The position numbers were made by a program, and so were the translations under genes. Of a DNA stretch of 64,000 bases, positions 47,694 to 58,910 are shown one piece after another. Source of the DNA: Marchantia polymorpha subsp. ruderalis (taxonomy: Eukaryota; Streptophyta; Marchantiopsida; Marchantiales; Marchantiaceae); contig AP031354.1 in the NCBI GenBank assembly GCA_037833965.1, positions 21,430,001 through 21,494,000 of the forward strand. Reading direction: 5' to 3'. Under the pieces are notes generated by a model. It ran no database searches, was not told the DNA's origin, and saw only the letters and a program-made list of their open reading frames with translations. Position 1 is the first letter of the stretch, and every line of letters starts with the position of its first letter.

Positions 47694-49617
47694 TATTATG
47701 AATAGAACATACTAGAACATAATAGAACATTCAACTTGCAATGATGAGACGGTTTCTGGCCCGATGATGGATGACTTTTTGGAATCTAAATTTCAGATGC
47801 TCAGAGGGCAGAATTCGAAGAGTCATAGATGGCTGAAGCCTAAACAGCGGAGCAAAAGCCTTTCACCGCGCAAATCAGGGTGCAGAAGCAGAATAGTGAA
47901 AGTGTGAATATGATCGAACCTGCCCGAGCAATCATGTCGGCAGTCGGGTGCTAAGGTCTCAAACTTCCCTCCACCCACCTTCTGTGAAAAAGTAGAATCA
48001 CGAGAAAGAGTTGTTCGGGTAGTCGGTTGCTTGGCGTCCACAACCAGTAAAGTATGTCCATCCACCGATCAGTTTGGTTGAGTTATCCTTCAGCCATATC
48101 CTTCCTGACTATGATAGAATTACGCCTTGTTATTTACCAACATGCGATTACAAATAAACTCGACTTCGATACAAACTAATGTCCAGATCGATCCCCAAAA
48201 AGAGAGGAAATATTGGATAGCATGCCGCAACTGAGTCGAAGCCTGTGAAGAAGACTGCCAATATCTCCTCTTTGGTGCTGCGACTGTCCAACAATGTGGA
48301 GATATCCTTGTTATAGCATCGATGGAGATATCAAAATTGGGAGCTAGGACCCCAACTGGCAGGCTTGTACATGGAAAAGAAATGCTTCCCAACCGTGGCA
48401 TTTTACAATATAAGCATAAGGAGATCCATGAAGATCTGAGTTGAGACTTTTGAGAGGCGATATGTCCACATCGAGCGCCAATTGCAACCGGAGTTCATGC
48501 ATTTTTCCAGGTGGAGGAGTTTCAATGGGTGGGAGTAGAAAACTTGCTGCAAGTCAAGCAAAGTAGATCTGTTTAGGAGTAGCATTTAGGATTTATTGCA
48601 GAGATGTAGAAATAACTATAGGACGCTAATTATTTTTTACTTGCAAGTGTTCCAATGCCTGAATCGCAATTTTAGTCAAAGTAGAACAAGCACTCAAGAA
48701 GTGGAATGATGAAAGAATAATTGGCTTTGATTGGTATGGTAATTTGAACAGCTAGCCAAATTTTCGCCCATAAGCTGTAAATTCTACATGATTGACTATG
48801 AGATCTTTCATGAATATTATCCCTCGGCTTCGGATGAGGAACTCTCCCATTTTATTTTTATTTTTGATGTGATAGATTTAAGTTTTATGCTAATGAGATT
48901 GTCAAATGAAAGTCAGTAGATCGCAGAAATACTCAAAGTGCCATTTTTACCTGTGGTGTGCATAATTTGTAATCAGACGTAAGCCACATTCTCGATGATC
49001 TCTTCGGGTGCTATTGCTCTTGAGAGCAAACAAGAAAATCACCTCAGAACTCGCATGATCGCCGGCATCTTCATACTCAAAGCTTTCATCACAGTTTCCT
49101 CCTCCCTATGCTCACCTTCTCGTCTGGCGGGCCAGGCACACAATTCTCGTCTTATGTTGAAATATTCTCCTCTGTCACAAATCTTCGTCAAGAGAATCTT
49201 TGTCATACGTCGTCAAGTCGCGGACACTGAACCATTTGGACGTTTGGCCATGAAAGGCGAAACGCAACTTTTGTACATTCGAAACTTCGTTTACATTAAA
49301 CATTGACTTTTTTGGTTCGACGGTAGCGGAATCTGAAACATCGCTCCGGACTTACAGAAATGATGGCAGAGCCAGGAGCGCCACCCATTACCTGTTTGAT
49401 CTTGGCGGACTTTCCTCTTCCTCTTGAGAAAGCATGCTATTTTTTAATGGAGACTTTGTCCCAGAGCACCTCATTCTATACTGATCAATATTTGCACAGG
49501 ATGGTCTGTGCTCGATTCGGTAGCGCATTTGGCACACCGCGTGCTCGGACACGAGTCCGGCTCATGTGCGCAGAGCGACGTGTGGGAGATAATCGGCTCA
49601 AGATGGAGATCAGAAGA

Positions 49618-49700
49618 GAGAGAAGTCGAACGAACGAGAGCTGGTTGGAGTTGCGCACCACTCCATCACCTACCCAGCTCTCGTTTGTTCGACTTCTCTC
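49618..49700. repeat. 27-bp inverted repeat, 29-nt spacer
   Basis: Arms at 49618-49644 and 49674-49700 pair with a single mismatch (GAACGAACG against GAACAAACG). They flank a 29-nt spacer. The near-perfect arms imply a young foldback or the ends of a tiny non-autonomous element. Confidence 0.8.
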
Positions 49701-49789
49701 CGCCGCGTAGTTGCGGAGCTCGGGGTTCACAAGCACTTCATTAAGTGTCGAAGGAAGCGTGCAACTCAGCGCTTGCTAGCAGCAGACTG

Positions 49790-51030
49790 CTCTCGTTTGT
49801 CTCAGAGCACCTTACTAAGTCAACATCCATGACAAGCACAGAATTCGCGTCCCGTCTTTCACGGGTGAAAATACCTCGGTATAATATGTAAGAAACCTTA
49901 AGAATATAACCGAATTCTTAATATAACCTGTATCTGCAAGAAACCTTTGACCACCCATTTTGCTTTGTAACGCTTATTGTCATTTGTCACTTCTTTAACT
50001 CGACATAGTCATTTAGTTTGTAGCAACATCTTTCCTTCTAGCAATTGAATCAAGTACCATATCTTGTTCTTTTCTAGGAATCTTAACTCCTCTTTGATGC
50101 TAGCTATCATTTGACCGTATCTTGTTCTCTTCTAGGGATCTTATCTCCTCTTTCATGCTAGCTCCCATTTGACCTTATCTTGTTCTTTTCCACGGATCTT
50201 AACAACTCTTTCATTGCTAGCTTCCATTTGAAGGTGTCACTTAAATCTACTTTCTTATTGTAAATAATTGAGGGAAGATAGATACCTAGCGATCGGTTGG
50301 GAATTTGAGTAAACAACCATTCTTGTGGAGTGAACTCTACTTGATCATTGATTGCATCTTTGGCCACAGCATCATCAAATTCATAATCGGCTTCATGATC
50401 TCCTTGTATCGCATCACCTTTGATACTCTCATTGTAGTCCATATCAATTGGGACTTGCAAATAAAATAAATGAATTTTTTTCATGGATATAGACATCTTA
50501 CTATATAATTCATTTTTGTTGAAGGTAGCAATTTTCGAAGTATTAATTTTTTGATATTTTTCAACCCAAAATCTATATAAAAAATAATTGGATCTATATC
50601 CAACAACAATACAATTTTTAGCCTTTTGAATCTAACTTCTTTGTTTTAGTTCACATGCACATATTTGTGCATCCAAGAATTTTCAAGTGAAATAGAGATA
50701 ACATATTATTGGACTAGCTCTTTTTGAGCTGCTCAAATTCTAATGGCATCAAGGAACTTTGATTGATGAAATAAATCGCCATGTTGATTGCCTTTGCCCA
50801 AAACATCTTTGAAATATCTGCGTCAAGTCACATTACCCTTGAGAATTTGGTTCATTTTATTTTGATTGGTTGAAGATTATTCGTACTAGTTTGACTTCAT
50901 GCTTCTCACAATACGTCTTGAAACGTCTTGCGGCACTTTGCATTGACATCTTTGTTATATTTCCTACGAGTACGTTATTACCTCTTTGGATCACTTTGTT
51001 GGAACACGGAAACTTGTTTATCTTCTGGTG
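49790..51030 (-). mobile_element. Ty1/copia retrotransposon relic (integrase C-term to RT start)
   Basis: Read on the minus strand from about 51030 down to 49790, broken frames follow the copia polyprotein order. A degraded integrase tail comes first, with KNCIVVGY near 50600 followed by YFLYRFW, comparable to the CIFVGY-YR block. An acidic linker follows (frame 50158-50496). Then comes the reverse transcriptase start, FKWKLAMKELLRSVEKN near 50200. After a triplicated stretch come WYLIQLLEGK, RYKAKWVVKGF near 49960, and YTEVFSPVKDG near 49870. Frameshifts and stops are frequent. LTRs, gag and the catalytic RT core were not found, so this is an internal fragment of an inactive element. Confidence 0.8.
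50057..50231. repeat. Three-copy ~58-bp tandem repeat inside the copia relic
   Basis: Units begin at about 50057, 50114 and 50173, each starting CC(A/G/T)TATCTTGTTCT and ending near CATTTGA. On the minus strand each copy encodes the same RT-start segment (WKLA-KE-LR-xEKNKI). One copy is expected in an intact element, so two are extra. Confidence 0.85.
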
Positions 51031-52640
51031 AAGAAGAAAGCAAGCCTATATTCGTCCTATCCGTGTGACTTCGAGTATTGTTCCGAGGACTCGATAGTGT
51101 AAGATCAGAAACTGCTCATCATCATATTATCATATTCTATTTCCTTCTCTCTTTTAGATGACAAAAACCCCAACGTAGATCAGTTAGAGATCACTTGACA
51201 CCTAACCTAGAATATTCTGGCTAGCAGGTCACACAAGTGAGCACTTTCGGATGCGTGAGGCTATAACGAAAAACCAACTCGGTACGTGAGAGCTAGGTTT
51301 TGGCGATCCGTGGATGACAAGTTCCACTTCCGAATCTGCTCTATCTCACAGTAGACAAAATTTCTTCACAAGTTCAGGTGAGCCAAACCTGAGTATCCCT
51401 CGGTCAGCTCTAATCTTACAGACGGTTTTTCGCTGTGAGTATTAGAGAACCAAAAAATGACGCTTCAACTTTCACGACACACCAGCAAATCCACTGCTCA
51501 ATTTCGGAGTCTAGATCGATCCAGGTCTTGACTTACAACTTCCATCACCTTCACATCTGGTCTGCAACGGAGTCTCACTTCTCTCAGATCGACAACACTC
51601 AGACAAGAAGCCAGAGGTACAACAGCGTAAAAAAACACAACACTGTAAACTGATAAGGAATCTAAGAAGAGAAGATGTAAGAACAAAGACCCGGCAATAC
51701 CCGCAAGCTCCACTTAAATAAGCAGAATTCACACAAAAGCGACAGCACCGAAAGCCCACTCAAAAAAACCCTAACTCTAAAACTTTTCCAATCCTATCCC
51801 CGCGAGAAATCAGTATCTCAGATCCTACTTTTACTCGAGTTAATCCAAAAATCACGTATGTACCACCTACTTGATCGTCGGCTTTGACTCCATTTTTTTA
51901 TCATTGTCCTTGACTTCGTGGCTGACTTCTCTCGGTTGACTTTGGAAGAGCTGACAGATCCTTAACACTTTTAACTACTACTGGTCCGGTTTTGTCTAAC
52001 TGACTAAGCGGATCATTTTTAGTATACTTTTAATTCCTTAACTAAAAAAATGAAAACTACTAGAACTCTTACTTTTGATTTTAGGCCAATCCAGAAATTT
52101 TAGTCTTTGGAGATTCTCACACAATTCATACCTGTCTTCGTCCACTAATCATAGCATTTCATTACAAGTTTATTTTCAAGAGTCTGAATTTTTTTTTACT
52201 TATTTGGAAGTGCTTTCATCAATAGTTTGACATCTATTTGAACCTATTTATAACCCTATATTTCATCACTTTAGTGTCTTTGTATGAGTAGTCTTTTATT
52301 TTTTTGGATCAAAGTGTAGCAATATTTATGATCAATTTGGGTCTATACAACCAACAACAATCTATTACTTCGTTTTAAATTACCTTTTAAAGCTGTTTAT
52401 AATAGTTCAATTACTATCTGTATAGTAACACATCTACTAACTTCAACAAGTAGTAATCCAAAAACGTCAAAAAGCCATAGTTCAATGTGAGATCCGTCAT
52501 ATCATCCACATGTTAATTTTCCTTCCATAACTTTCATCTTTTAACTTAGCACAATAATACTATATTGTTCTTTCTCTTGAAGTTCAGATTTGAAAAACAA
52601 GAAATGGATTTTAGAATCAATTATAGATTAAAATTCTAGA
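51031..52640. other. Intergenic AT-rich DNA, no gene recognised
   Basis: No coding similarity seen. It could include the upstream (gag/LTR) part of the copia relic in a form too decayed to recognise. A telo-box-like AAACCCTAACTC lies near 51767. Confidence 0.5.
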
Positions 52641-53014
52641 TTAGACCTCTATGCTTGCAAGTTCACCTCTGTTGTATGCACACGAGATTCAAATTCTTCA
52701 TTCCTATTCTACACTCAGACGAAACGGGAGTGGGAAGTGATTTTGCTAGAAAATTATGTCTTTATTTTTGGTGGACAGATATACAGTCGAACCCTTGTCA
52801 TCTTGAAGTCGAGCTCTTCCTACAGCCATCGACGTACAAGACAACACTTCCTATATTCTCTGAACATTGTAGTGCGTGCATATAAACAACAGGTCCGCCT
52901 TGCGTCCTCTGCATAGCTGTAGATCGTGAGCTGATTGCTAACTGAGTAATCAGGTCGCATCTCTATCCATCGTCCGCAAGGTGGAGATCTGAAGTCTGTA
53001 GACCAGCGGTATTC

Positions 53015-53713
53015 TCACTTGCAGGTGCAAGGGTTGCATGAGCATTTGTCACCGCACTTGCATCCTTCGTTGGCTCAAAGCTGGCTCCCTCAAAGCTGAA
53101 ACACCCACCATGCAAAAAATGCATCAGAACAAATAAAAGCAAACGGCAAGTTTCTAAAGAGCCGAATCAAGTTGCAGTTGTGGAATATTGATCTTCTGAA
53201 AAGGATTGGTCGTGTCTACTTCAATGTGGTGGATGAAAGAATATTGGATCATACCCTCTCATCTCCGAACTCTCGAAGTCGTCCATGGACCTTTTAGAGC
53301 CGCAGCTTCATTGACAAGACGAGCAGATTAGATCGGATTCATTGGAATCAAGATATTCAGGTGCTAATCTTCGATAATAATAGAATTTAAATGAGCTCAA
53401 TTGCGGTCTAATATGCATAAAGCCACTTTCTAGCGGACTTGAAACACAATATTCGAGATAAGTCTGTAAAATTATTAAAAATTTCACTCGAAGGACACTT
53501 CAATAACTGTCCAAGTCTTCTCATCAAAGCCAGGTGGTTAATCAGTAATCGACGAAAACGAGAACAATACTGTAAAACCAGACACGACACCGTCAGATGA
53601 AGGCCTCCACATTCGGCCATAGACCTCGAGCAGCAGAAGCTGACTCACCCGTTGCCGCTGGCGCACTTGCAGGCAGCGCCGCATGAGCAACCAGAGTTTC
53701 CGCAGCCAGACAT
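53015..53713 (-). pseudogene. Metallothionein copy 1, exon 2 frameshifted
   Basis: Exon 1 (53713-53649) encodes the same 21 complete codons as the intact copy, MSGCGNSGCSCGAACKC then ASGN, and ends in a GTGAGT donor. Exon 2 (53095-53015) still contains the plant metallothionein C-terminal cysteine block. However, an 11-bp insertion, which duplicates CAGCTTTGAG from the splice acceptor, moves that block out of frame. With either CAG acceptor the cysteine block stays out of frame, and stop codons block the needed frame upstream. The spliced reading would give a cysteine-poor tail that ends within the old 3' UTR. The TATA box and leader look normal, so it may be transcribed. A sequencing or assembly error is the alternative explanation. 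Confidence 0.75.
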
Positions 53714-53851
53714 CTTAAGATTGTTGATAGAACAAAGAAGCGCAGGCAGGCTAGAACAATGAAAGAAGGAATGGAATGGGATAGATGCGGCAGGCAAGAG
53801 GGCTTCGGAGCGATGTGTTGTGCTGCTGAAGAATCCGGTGCTCTGAGCTTG

Positions 53852-53858
53852 TTTTTAT
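53852..53858 (-). promoter_or_regulatory. Putative TATA box of metallothionein copy 1
   Basis: TATAAAA on the minus strand about 140 bp upstream of the ATG. The intact copy 2 has TACATAAAC at the equivalent place, and copy 3 has TATAAAT. Confidence 0.5.
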
Positions 53859-54245
53859 ACTGGCCTGATCGACCTCGCCTCCATGTGAAGCTGAAGCTGA
53901 TGAAAACCACGATTCCCGGCACCTCGTATGCGGTTTCCGTGATCATGTATGTGATCTCGACATTGATTTCACATCAAGCGACAAAATGTATCAAATGAGG
54001 ACTGTGTCGGATACTCATATTGGTAAAAAGTATAGAGAAGGTTTGGCAACGTGAAGACAAAAGCAATTGGTGGTCACAGAAGCAGCAGTCGTTTTCTGAT
54101 CTATAAACTATCGAAGTACCACCTGTCAAAGAGCATGAGCATGAAACTTTGCTCTTAAGAAGATCCAAAAGCCGCCTCACCTTGTTGTCTCTCCACGCTC
54201 GTGACCTTGTGACGAAGTAAAGTAATCTGCAAGTATGCGAATGAA

Positions 54246-56310
54246 AACGTGTAAGAAGCAACAGGAAATCAAAGATCTTTGGAACTCCTTGTATTTCCAA
54301 AGCAAAGAATCTTTCTTTTCTAATATGGTGTGTCTCTGTCAAGCCTGAGTATCAATTGATATGCACTAGACTTCAGTTGGGCAATATTCCAGATGGAATA
54401 TGTATATTTTTTTTCTTTGTAGAATGTGCATAGAAGTGATGGATTGTACTATAATTGACACAATCGATGAGTACATAATTAGTAATATCTTTTCATTTGA
54501 TTTTGAATTATCTCAATATGATATTTAGATTGAACTTCAAAATTAAATATAGATCTGCTAATTTCGAAATAGTTTTTATTCACTGTGAAAGAAGTTTAGA
54601 AACTTGTACTTTAAACTATTCTTCTCCATCCTTTATCAACAACACTCGCAGAAAGCTAGATTACGTGTCCACGAATTGACAGACGGAGAAATAATTCAGA
54701 TATATATTATGTAGAACACACTACATCTGGATGCCGAACCCTTGCCGCTCTGAACCACAACATCAGAGCTGACGATGAACAAGTGCAGCGCAGTTCGTAG
54801 CAAACACTTACAGTCTCCACATTGAGGATTTCTTTCGGATTTATGTTCATAATTCAAAGCAAAACGTTATTATCTTTGGGTTTGATGCCCAAAAGAGATC
54901 TTGAGAGGAATTCGAAATAGTATATTCTTCTAAGCAAATGCTGAGCGAAGACTTGCACTTGCTCAAATAATATCCCAAGTTTTTGTGATGAATATTGCCG
55001 GGTCCAGCCAGAATGTTGCTAGTCATTGTCCAGCAGACATTGCAACAGAGGGTTGACCTGGTTAGACGTTGCCAGACTTTGGACACTGTCTACCGACTCG
55101 GTCGTGGGGTACAACACCATATAACATATACATATTTGTACAATAATATGCAGAACTCATTGACGATGTGTTGTCAGTGGGATATTTTCAGGTAAAATTA
55201 AATTTGATGGATTTCATCAAACCGATGGATTACCATCGGAACTTAAATTTACTTGATGGATTACCATCAAGTAAATATTATTTTCTTAAACGCTAAAAGA
55301 TATTTCAAGAAAAATTTATTTTGATAATATCTCTAAATGCTGAAAGATAAATATATCTTTTGTATGACACTACCTCTTGATGGTTTTTTAGTTTATTTCT
55401 TCAATGTTATACATGAAAAAAATCATAAATTTGAATCTTATAACAATCGCATAGAAGAATATTCTATATCATGCATTAAGAAGGTGACAAAATCTACATA
55501 TAGAAGTGTTATGCATCAAGTAACACAGATTGCCCATGAGAAAACATTTTATACATTAGAAGTACATTTGGAGCCACAAGACAGCAAGAGGTTTGAATAT
55601 AAAAGTTCATCCAAAAAAATTAACCATAGTATTCACGATGTTCAAATGACCAAAATTTTGATAAAGTGAAACTTTTCTATTGACTAAAGGACACATTTAA
55701 TTCAAATATCATTACAATACCCGACACCCAAACTCCACATTGGAATGAATTTGATCCATCTTGCTTGAATGTCAAAAATTAAATCATTTCTCAACCTAAT
55801 TTTTCTCATAGCCAATATAGTAGGCGAATCAGAAAGAAATTAATTTAAGTTTCAAAGCAATCTGTTAACAAGTGGCTAGAAATTGATACTTTTGAGGGTC
55901 CAAATATACAGGTGATACTCTGTACTATTATTTGATTCTGAACGTTAGGTCTCAAATCTGTGAAAATGATTGAATTATAAAGAATATGTGGAAAGTATAT
56001 TATAGACTTTAGGCACAAGCAGTGCTAGAATTTCAAAAATGATTTTAGTGAGTATGATTGTGATTGTAATAATTTGAAACCACTATTTACTATATATCCG
56101 GAAAAGCCTTACAAACTTAAGTTTCAGTCTTCGGAATTTGAGATATTTTACTCTACAAGTTGATAAAGCATTCAATAATAATGAAACTCCATACACGCTA
56201 GATTCGTCAGTTTGAGCAAATGCATTACTCTAGTTATACAAACGTTTAGCCAATTTCAACATTTCGGACATGAGATCTATTCATCACTTTCTGTCAGTGC
56301 GATTGGATCA
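54246..56310. other. AT-rich spacer between metallothionein duplicates
   Basis: No recognised gene. A 110-codon Lys/Ser-rich frame at 55337-55669 (plus) has no known motif and is probably compositional. Three consecutive small foldbacks lie at 55204-55275. Confidence 0.5.
55204..55275. repeat. Three consecutive hairpins sharing GATGG...CATC
   Basis: TTGATGGATTTCATCAA (55204-55220), CCGATGGATTACCATCGG (55222-55239) and a longer one with arms TTTACTTGATGG (55248-55259) and CCATCAAGTAAA (55264-55275). The last two share the loop ATTA. Confidence 0.75.
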
Positions 56311-57745
56311 CACCTCTATGCTTGCAAGTTAACAATTATCCTAAACACACGAATTCTTGGTTGTTGCTCATTTACTCTCTAACGATGAGACGACACGGCA
56401 ATGGGAAGTGAATTTGGACTTCTCGTCAGAACAGTATGTCTTTATTTTTGGTGAACAGATATACAGTCGAACCCTGTCATCTTGAAGTCGAGCTCTTCCT
56501 ACAGCCTTCGACGCACAAGACAACACTTCCTATATTCTCTGAACATTGTAGTGCGTGCATATAAACAACAGGCCCGCCTTGCGTCCTCTGCATAGCTGTA
56601 GACTATGAGCTGATTGCTAACTGAGCAATCAGGTCGCATCTCTATCCATCGTCCGCAAGGTGGAGGTCTGAAGTCTGTAGATAAGCGGTATTTTCACTTG
56701 CAGTTGCAAGGGTTGCATGAGCATTTGTCACCGCACTTGCATCCTTCCTTAGCTCCCTCAAAGCTGAAACACCCACCATGCAAAAAATTCATCAGAACAA
56801 ACAAATTCAAACGGCAAGTTTCCAAAGAGCCGAATCAGGTTGCAGTTGTGGAATATTGATCATCTGAAAAGGATTGGTCGTGTCTGCAATGTGGTGCATG
56901 AAAGAATATTGGATCATACCCTCTCATCTCCGAACTCTCGAAGTCGTCCATGGACCTTTTAGAGCCGCAGCTTCATGGACAGAACGAGCAGATTAGACTG
57001 GATTCATCGAAATCAAGTAAATTCGATGCTACTCCTGGAAAGCTTGAATCAAAACGAGCTCAATTGAAGTCTACAATTCATGAAGACACGAGAATGGTAA
57101 CAGCTATTTCTTGTGGGCCTGAAACACAAGATTCAAGATGAACTCCTCCACATTCGGCCATAGACCTCGAGCAGCAGAAGCTGACTCACCCGTTGCCGCT
57201 GGCGCACTTGCAGGCAGCACCGCATGAGCAACCAGAGTTTCCGCAGCCAGACATCTTGAGATTGTTGATAGAACAAAGAAGCGCAGGCAGGCTAGAACAA
57301 GGAAAGAAGGAATGGAATGGGATTGATGCGGCAGGCAAGAGGGCTCCGGAGCGATGTGTTGTGCTGCTGAAGGATCCGGCGCTCTGAGCTTGTTTATGTA
57401 CTGGCTCGATCGACCTTGCCTCCAGGTGAAGCTGATTAGATTCACGTATCTCATCGCCTCGTCTGAGGGTCCCATGGTCATGGATTCAATCTCGACACTA
57501 GATTGCACATCAAGCAACAAATAGGACCGTTTATATACAAAATACTAAATTCGGAATGAGTATACGTAAACAATTGCTGGTCATAGTAACGGCAGTCGTT
57601 GAACATGTAAGAATAAACTGTTCCAGAGCATTGAAACTCTGCTCTTTAGAAGCCCCAAAAGCCGCCTGACCTGTATTCTTTCTTATGAGTGGTAGACGTA
57701 TAATAAAAGTAAATTATCTGCAAAATCCGGTTCGATGATGGCAAG
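56310..57745. repeat. Segmental duplication unit B (metallothionein)
   Basis: Second, same-orientation copy of the block at 52640-54245. It carries the only intact metallothionein gene. Its intron is shorter than that of unit A; a segment found in units A and in the inverted third copy is missing here. Confidence 0.8.
56694..57254 (-). CDS. Plant-type metallothionein, intact
   Basis: Small cysteine-rich cytosolic protein that binds Zn, Cu or Cd through thiolate clusters and buffers metals and redox stress. Exon 1 is 57254-57190 and exon 2 is 56763-56694; the intron has GTGAGT and CAG ends. The product has 44 residues. The N-terminal block MSGCGNSGCSCGAACKC has five Cys and the C-terminal block GCKCGDKCSCNPCNCK has six, in the CxCxxxCxCxxCxC pattern of plant metallothioneins. 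The linker is only about ten residues (ASGNG-FEGAKE), unlike the ~40-residue linkers of flowering-plant type 1-3 proteins. This gene is the middle of three related loci and the only one with both domains in frame. Its TATA region reads TACATAAAC, weaker than in the two broken copies. Too short for automatic ORF callers, so it is easily missed. Confidence 0.88.
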
Positions 57746-58229
57746 TTAAAAATGTAGTAAGCAATTGCAACATGACCTACTTCTTCAATAAATCGCGTCC
57801 AACAATATTGTTTTGTGTTTCGGATTTAACCTTGCTTTCTTTAGTTATGAAAATCCTTGTGTGCTAAAAGTTTGGGAATATATAGATATATTATATTTTC
57901 AAATCATATTTTCACTAACGATTTCACTTTTGGATACTATGATGATCATAAAAAAAAATGAATTTCAAATTTCAGTTCAAGTTAATAATATACGCAACTG
58001 AATGTAGACGAACATCTTCCGGCTGCTAATCATAAGTTTGAGTTCTCATCCATTGAGACTCGATCCGCAAATCAGTTTTTGACAATTGAAAAGCAATAAA
58101 CCGCCAGGTGACTTTTGGATCATCTATTAAGCAAAGTTTCACGCTCATTGAAAGGTAATGACATTTTATGAATTTTGAAGCGCTGCGCATTCTGTGATCA
58201 GAAATTTCCTACGGATTTGAATTGCAATT
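57746..58229. other. Spacer, no gene seen
   Basis: AT-rich DNA between the tandem and the inverted metallothionein copies. No motif recognised. Confidence 0.5.
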
Positions 58230-58423
58230 AATTGATAAAACTGGATCTTCAAATTTCCTTCCAAGAGGGTGATCATTCTCACATACGGACCCACATTCCT
58301 AATTTGTTGCTTGATGTGCAATTGAATGTCGACATCACATACATGCCCACTGAACCTGCAGACGACGCGCCGAGATACGTGAATCTAATCATCTTCACAT
58401 ATAGGCAAGGTCGATCAAGCGAG

Positions 58424-58430
58424 TATAAAT
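58424..58430 (+). promoter_or_regulatory. Putative TATA box of metallothionein copy 3
   Basis: TATAAAT on the plus strand about 147 bp before the first ATG of the inverted copy. The surrounding leader (CAAGCTCAGAGC) is shared with the other two copies. Confidence 0.5.
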
Positions 58431-58570
58431 ACAAGCTCAGAGCACCGGATTCTTCAGCAGCACAACACATCGCTCCGGAGGCCCTCTTGCCTGTAGCATC
58501 TATCCCATTCCATTCCTTCTTTCCTTGTTCTAGCCTGCCTGCGCTTCTTTGTTTTATCAACAATCTCGAG

Positions 58571-58910
58571 ATGTCTGGCTGCGGAAACTCATTGCTCATG
58601 TTTTATCAAAAATCTCGAGATGTCTGGCTGCGGAAACTCTGGTTGCTCATGCGGCGCTGCCTGCAAGTGCGCCAGCGGCAACGGGTGAGTCAGCTTCTGC
58701 TGCTCGAGGTCTATGGCCGAATGTGCAGGGCTTCATCTGACGGTGTCGTGTCTGGTTTTACACTAGTTTTGTCCTCGTTTTCGCCGATTACTGATTAGCC
58801 ACCTGGCATTGAGGAGAAGACTTTGAGAGTATTGACGTGTCCATCGAGTGAAATATTTATAATTTTACAGACTTTTATTGAATCTTATGTTTTAGGTCCG
58901 CTATAAAGTG
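58571..58910 (+). pseudogene. Metallothionein copy 3, inverted, exon 1 only
   Basis: Opposite orientation to the other two copies. Exon 1 is complete at 58620-58684 and ends in GTGAGT. A 49-bp duplication places an extra partial start (ATGTCTGGCTGCGGAAACTC at 58571) just upstream, out of frame with the real one, so initiation there would yield a wrong product. Intron sequence resembling copy 1 continues to about 58910 and then ends abruptly at a GC-rich block; exon 2 is absent. The promoter side (58290-58440) looks closer to copy 2 (shared GATACGTGAATCTAATCA), whereas the intron looks closer to copy 1, so the copy seems mosaic. No complete metallothionein can be made. Confidence 0.8.

Larger units (their letters stand above)
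47166..49789. other. Intergenic with foldback repeats, no gene recognised
   Basis: No coding region with recognisable similarity. It holds two imperfect foldbacks (47642-47693 and 49618-49700). Frames of 60-116 codons at 47301-47507, 48120-48401, 48995-49306 and 49360-49710 show no motif; the last one runs through the foldback. Confidence 0.55.
52640..54245. repeat. Segmental duplication unit A (metallothionein)
   Basis: This ~1.6-kb block recurs at 56310-57745 in the same orientation. Shared landmarks include CCTCTATGCTTGCAAGTT at the left end, the 3' UTR, both metallothionein exons, the TATA region and the ATCTGCAA stretch at the right end. Start codons of the two copies are 3541 bp apart. 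Divergence is moderate with several indels. Confidence 0.8.

Noticed and set aside
55337-55669. 110-codon frame in the metallothionein spacer
   Set aside because: AT-rich, Lys/Ser/Ile-biased, no motif and no splice context; probably chance.
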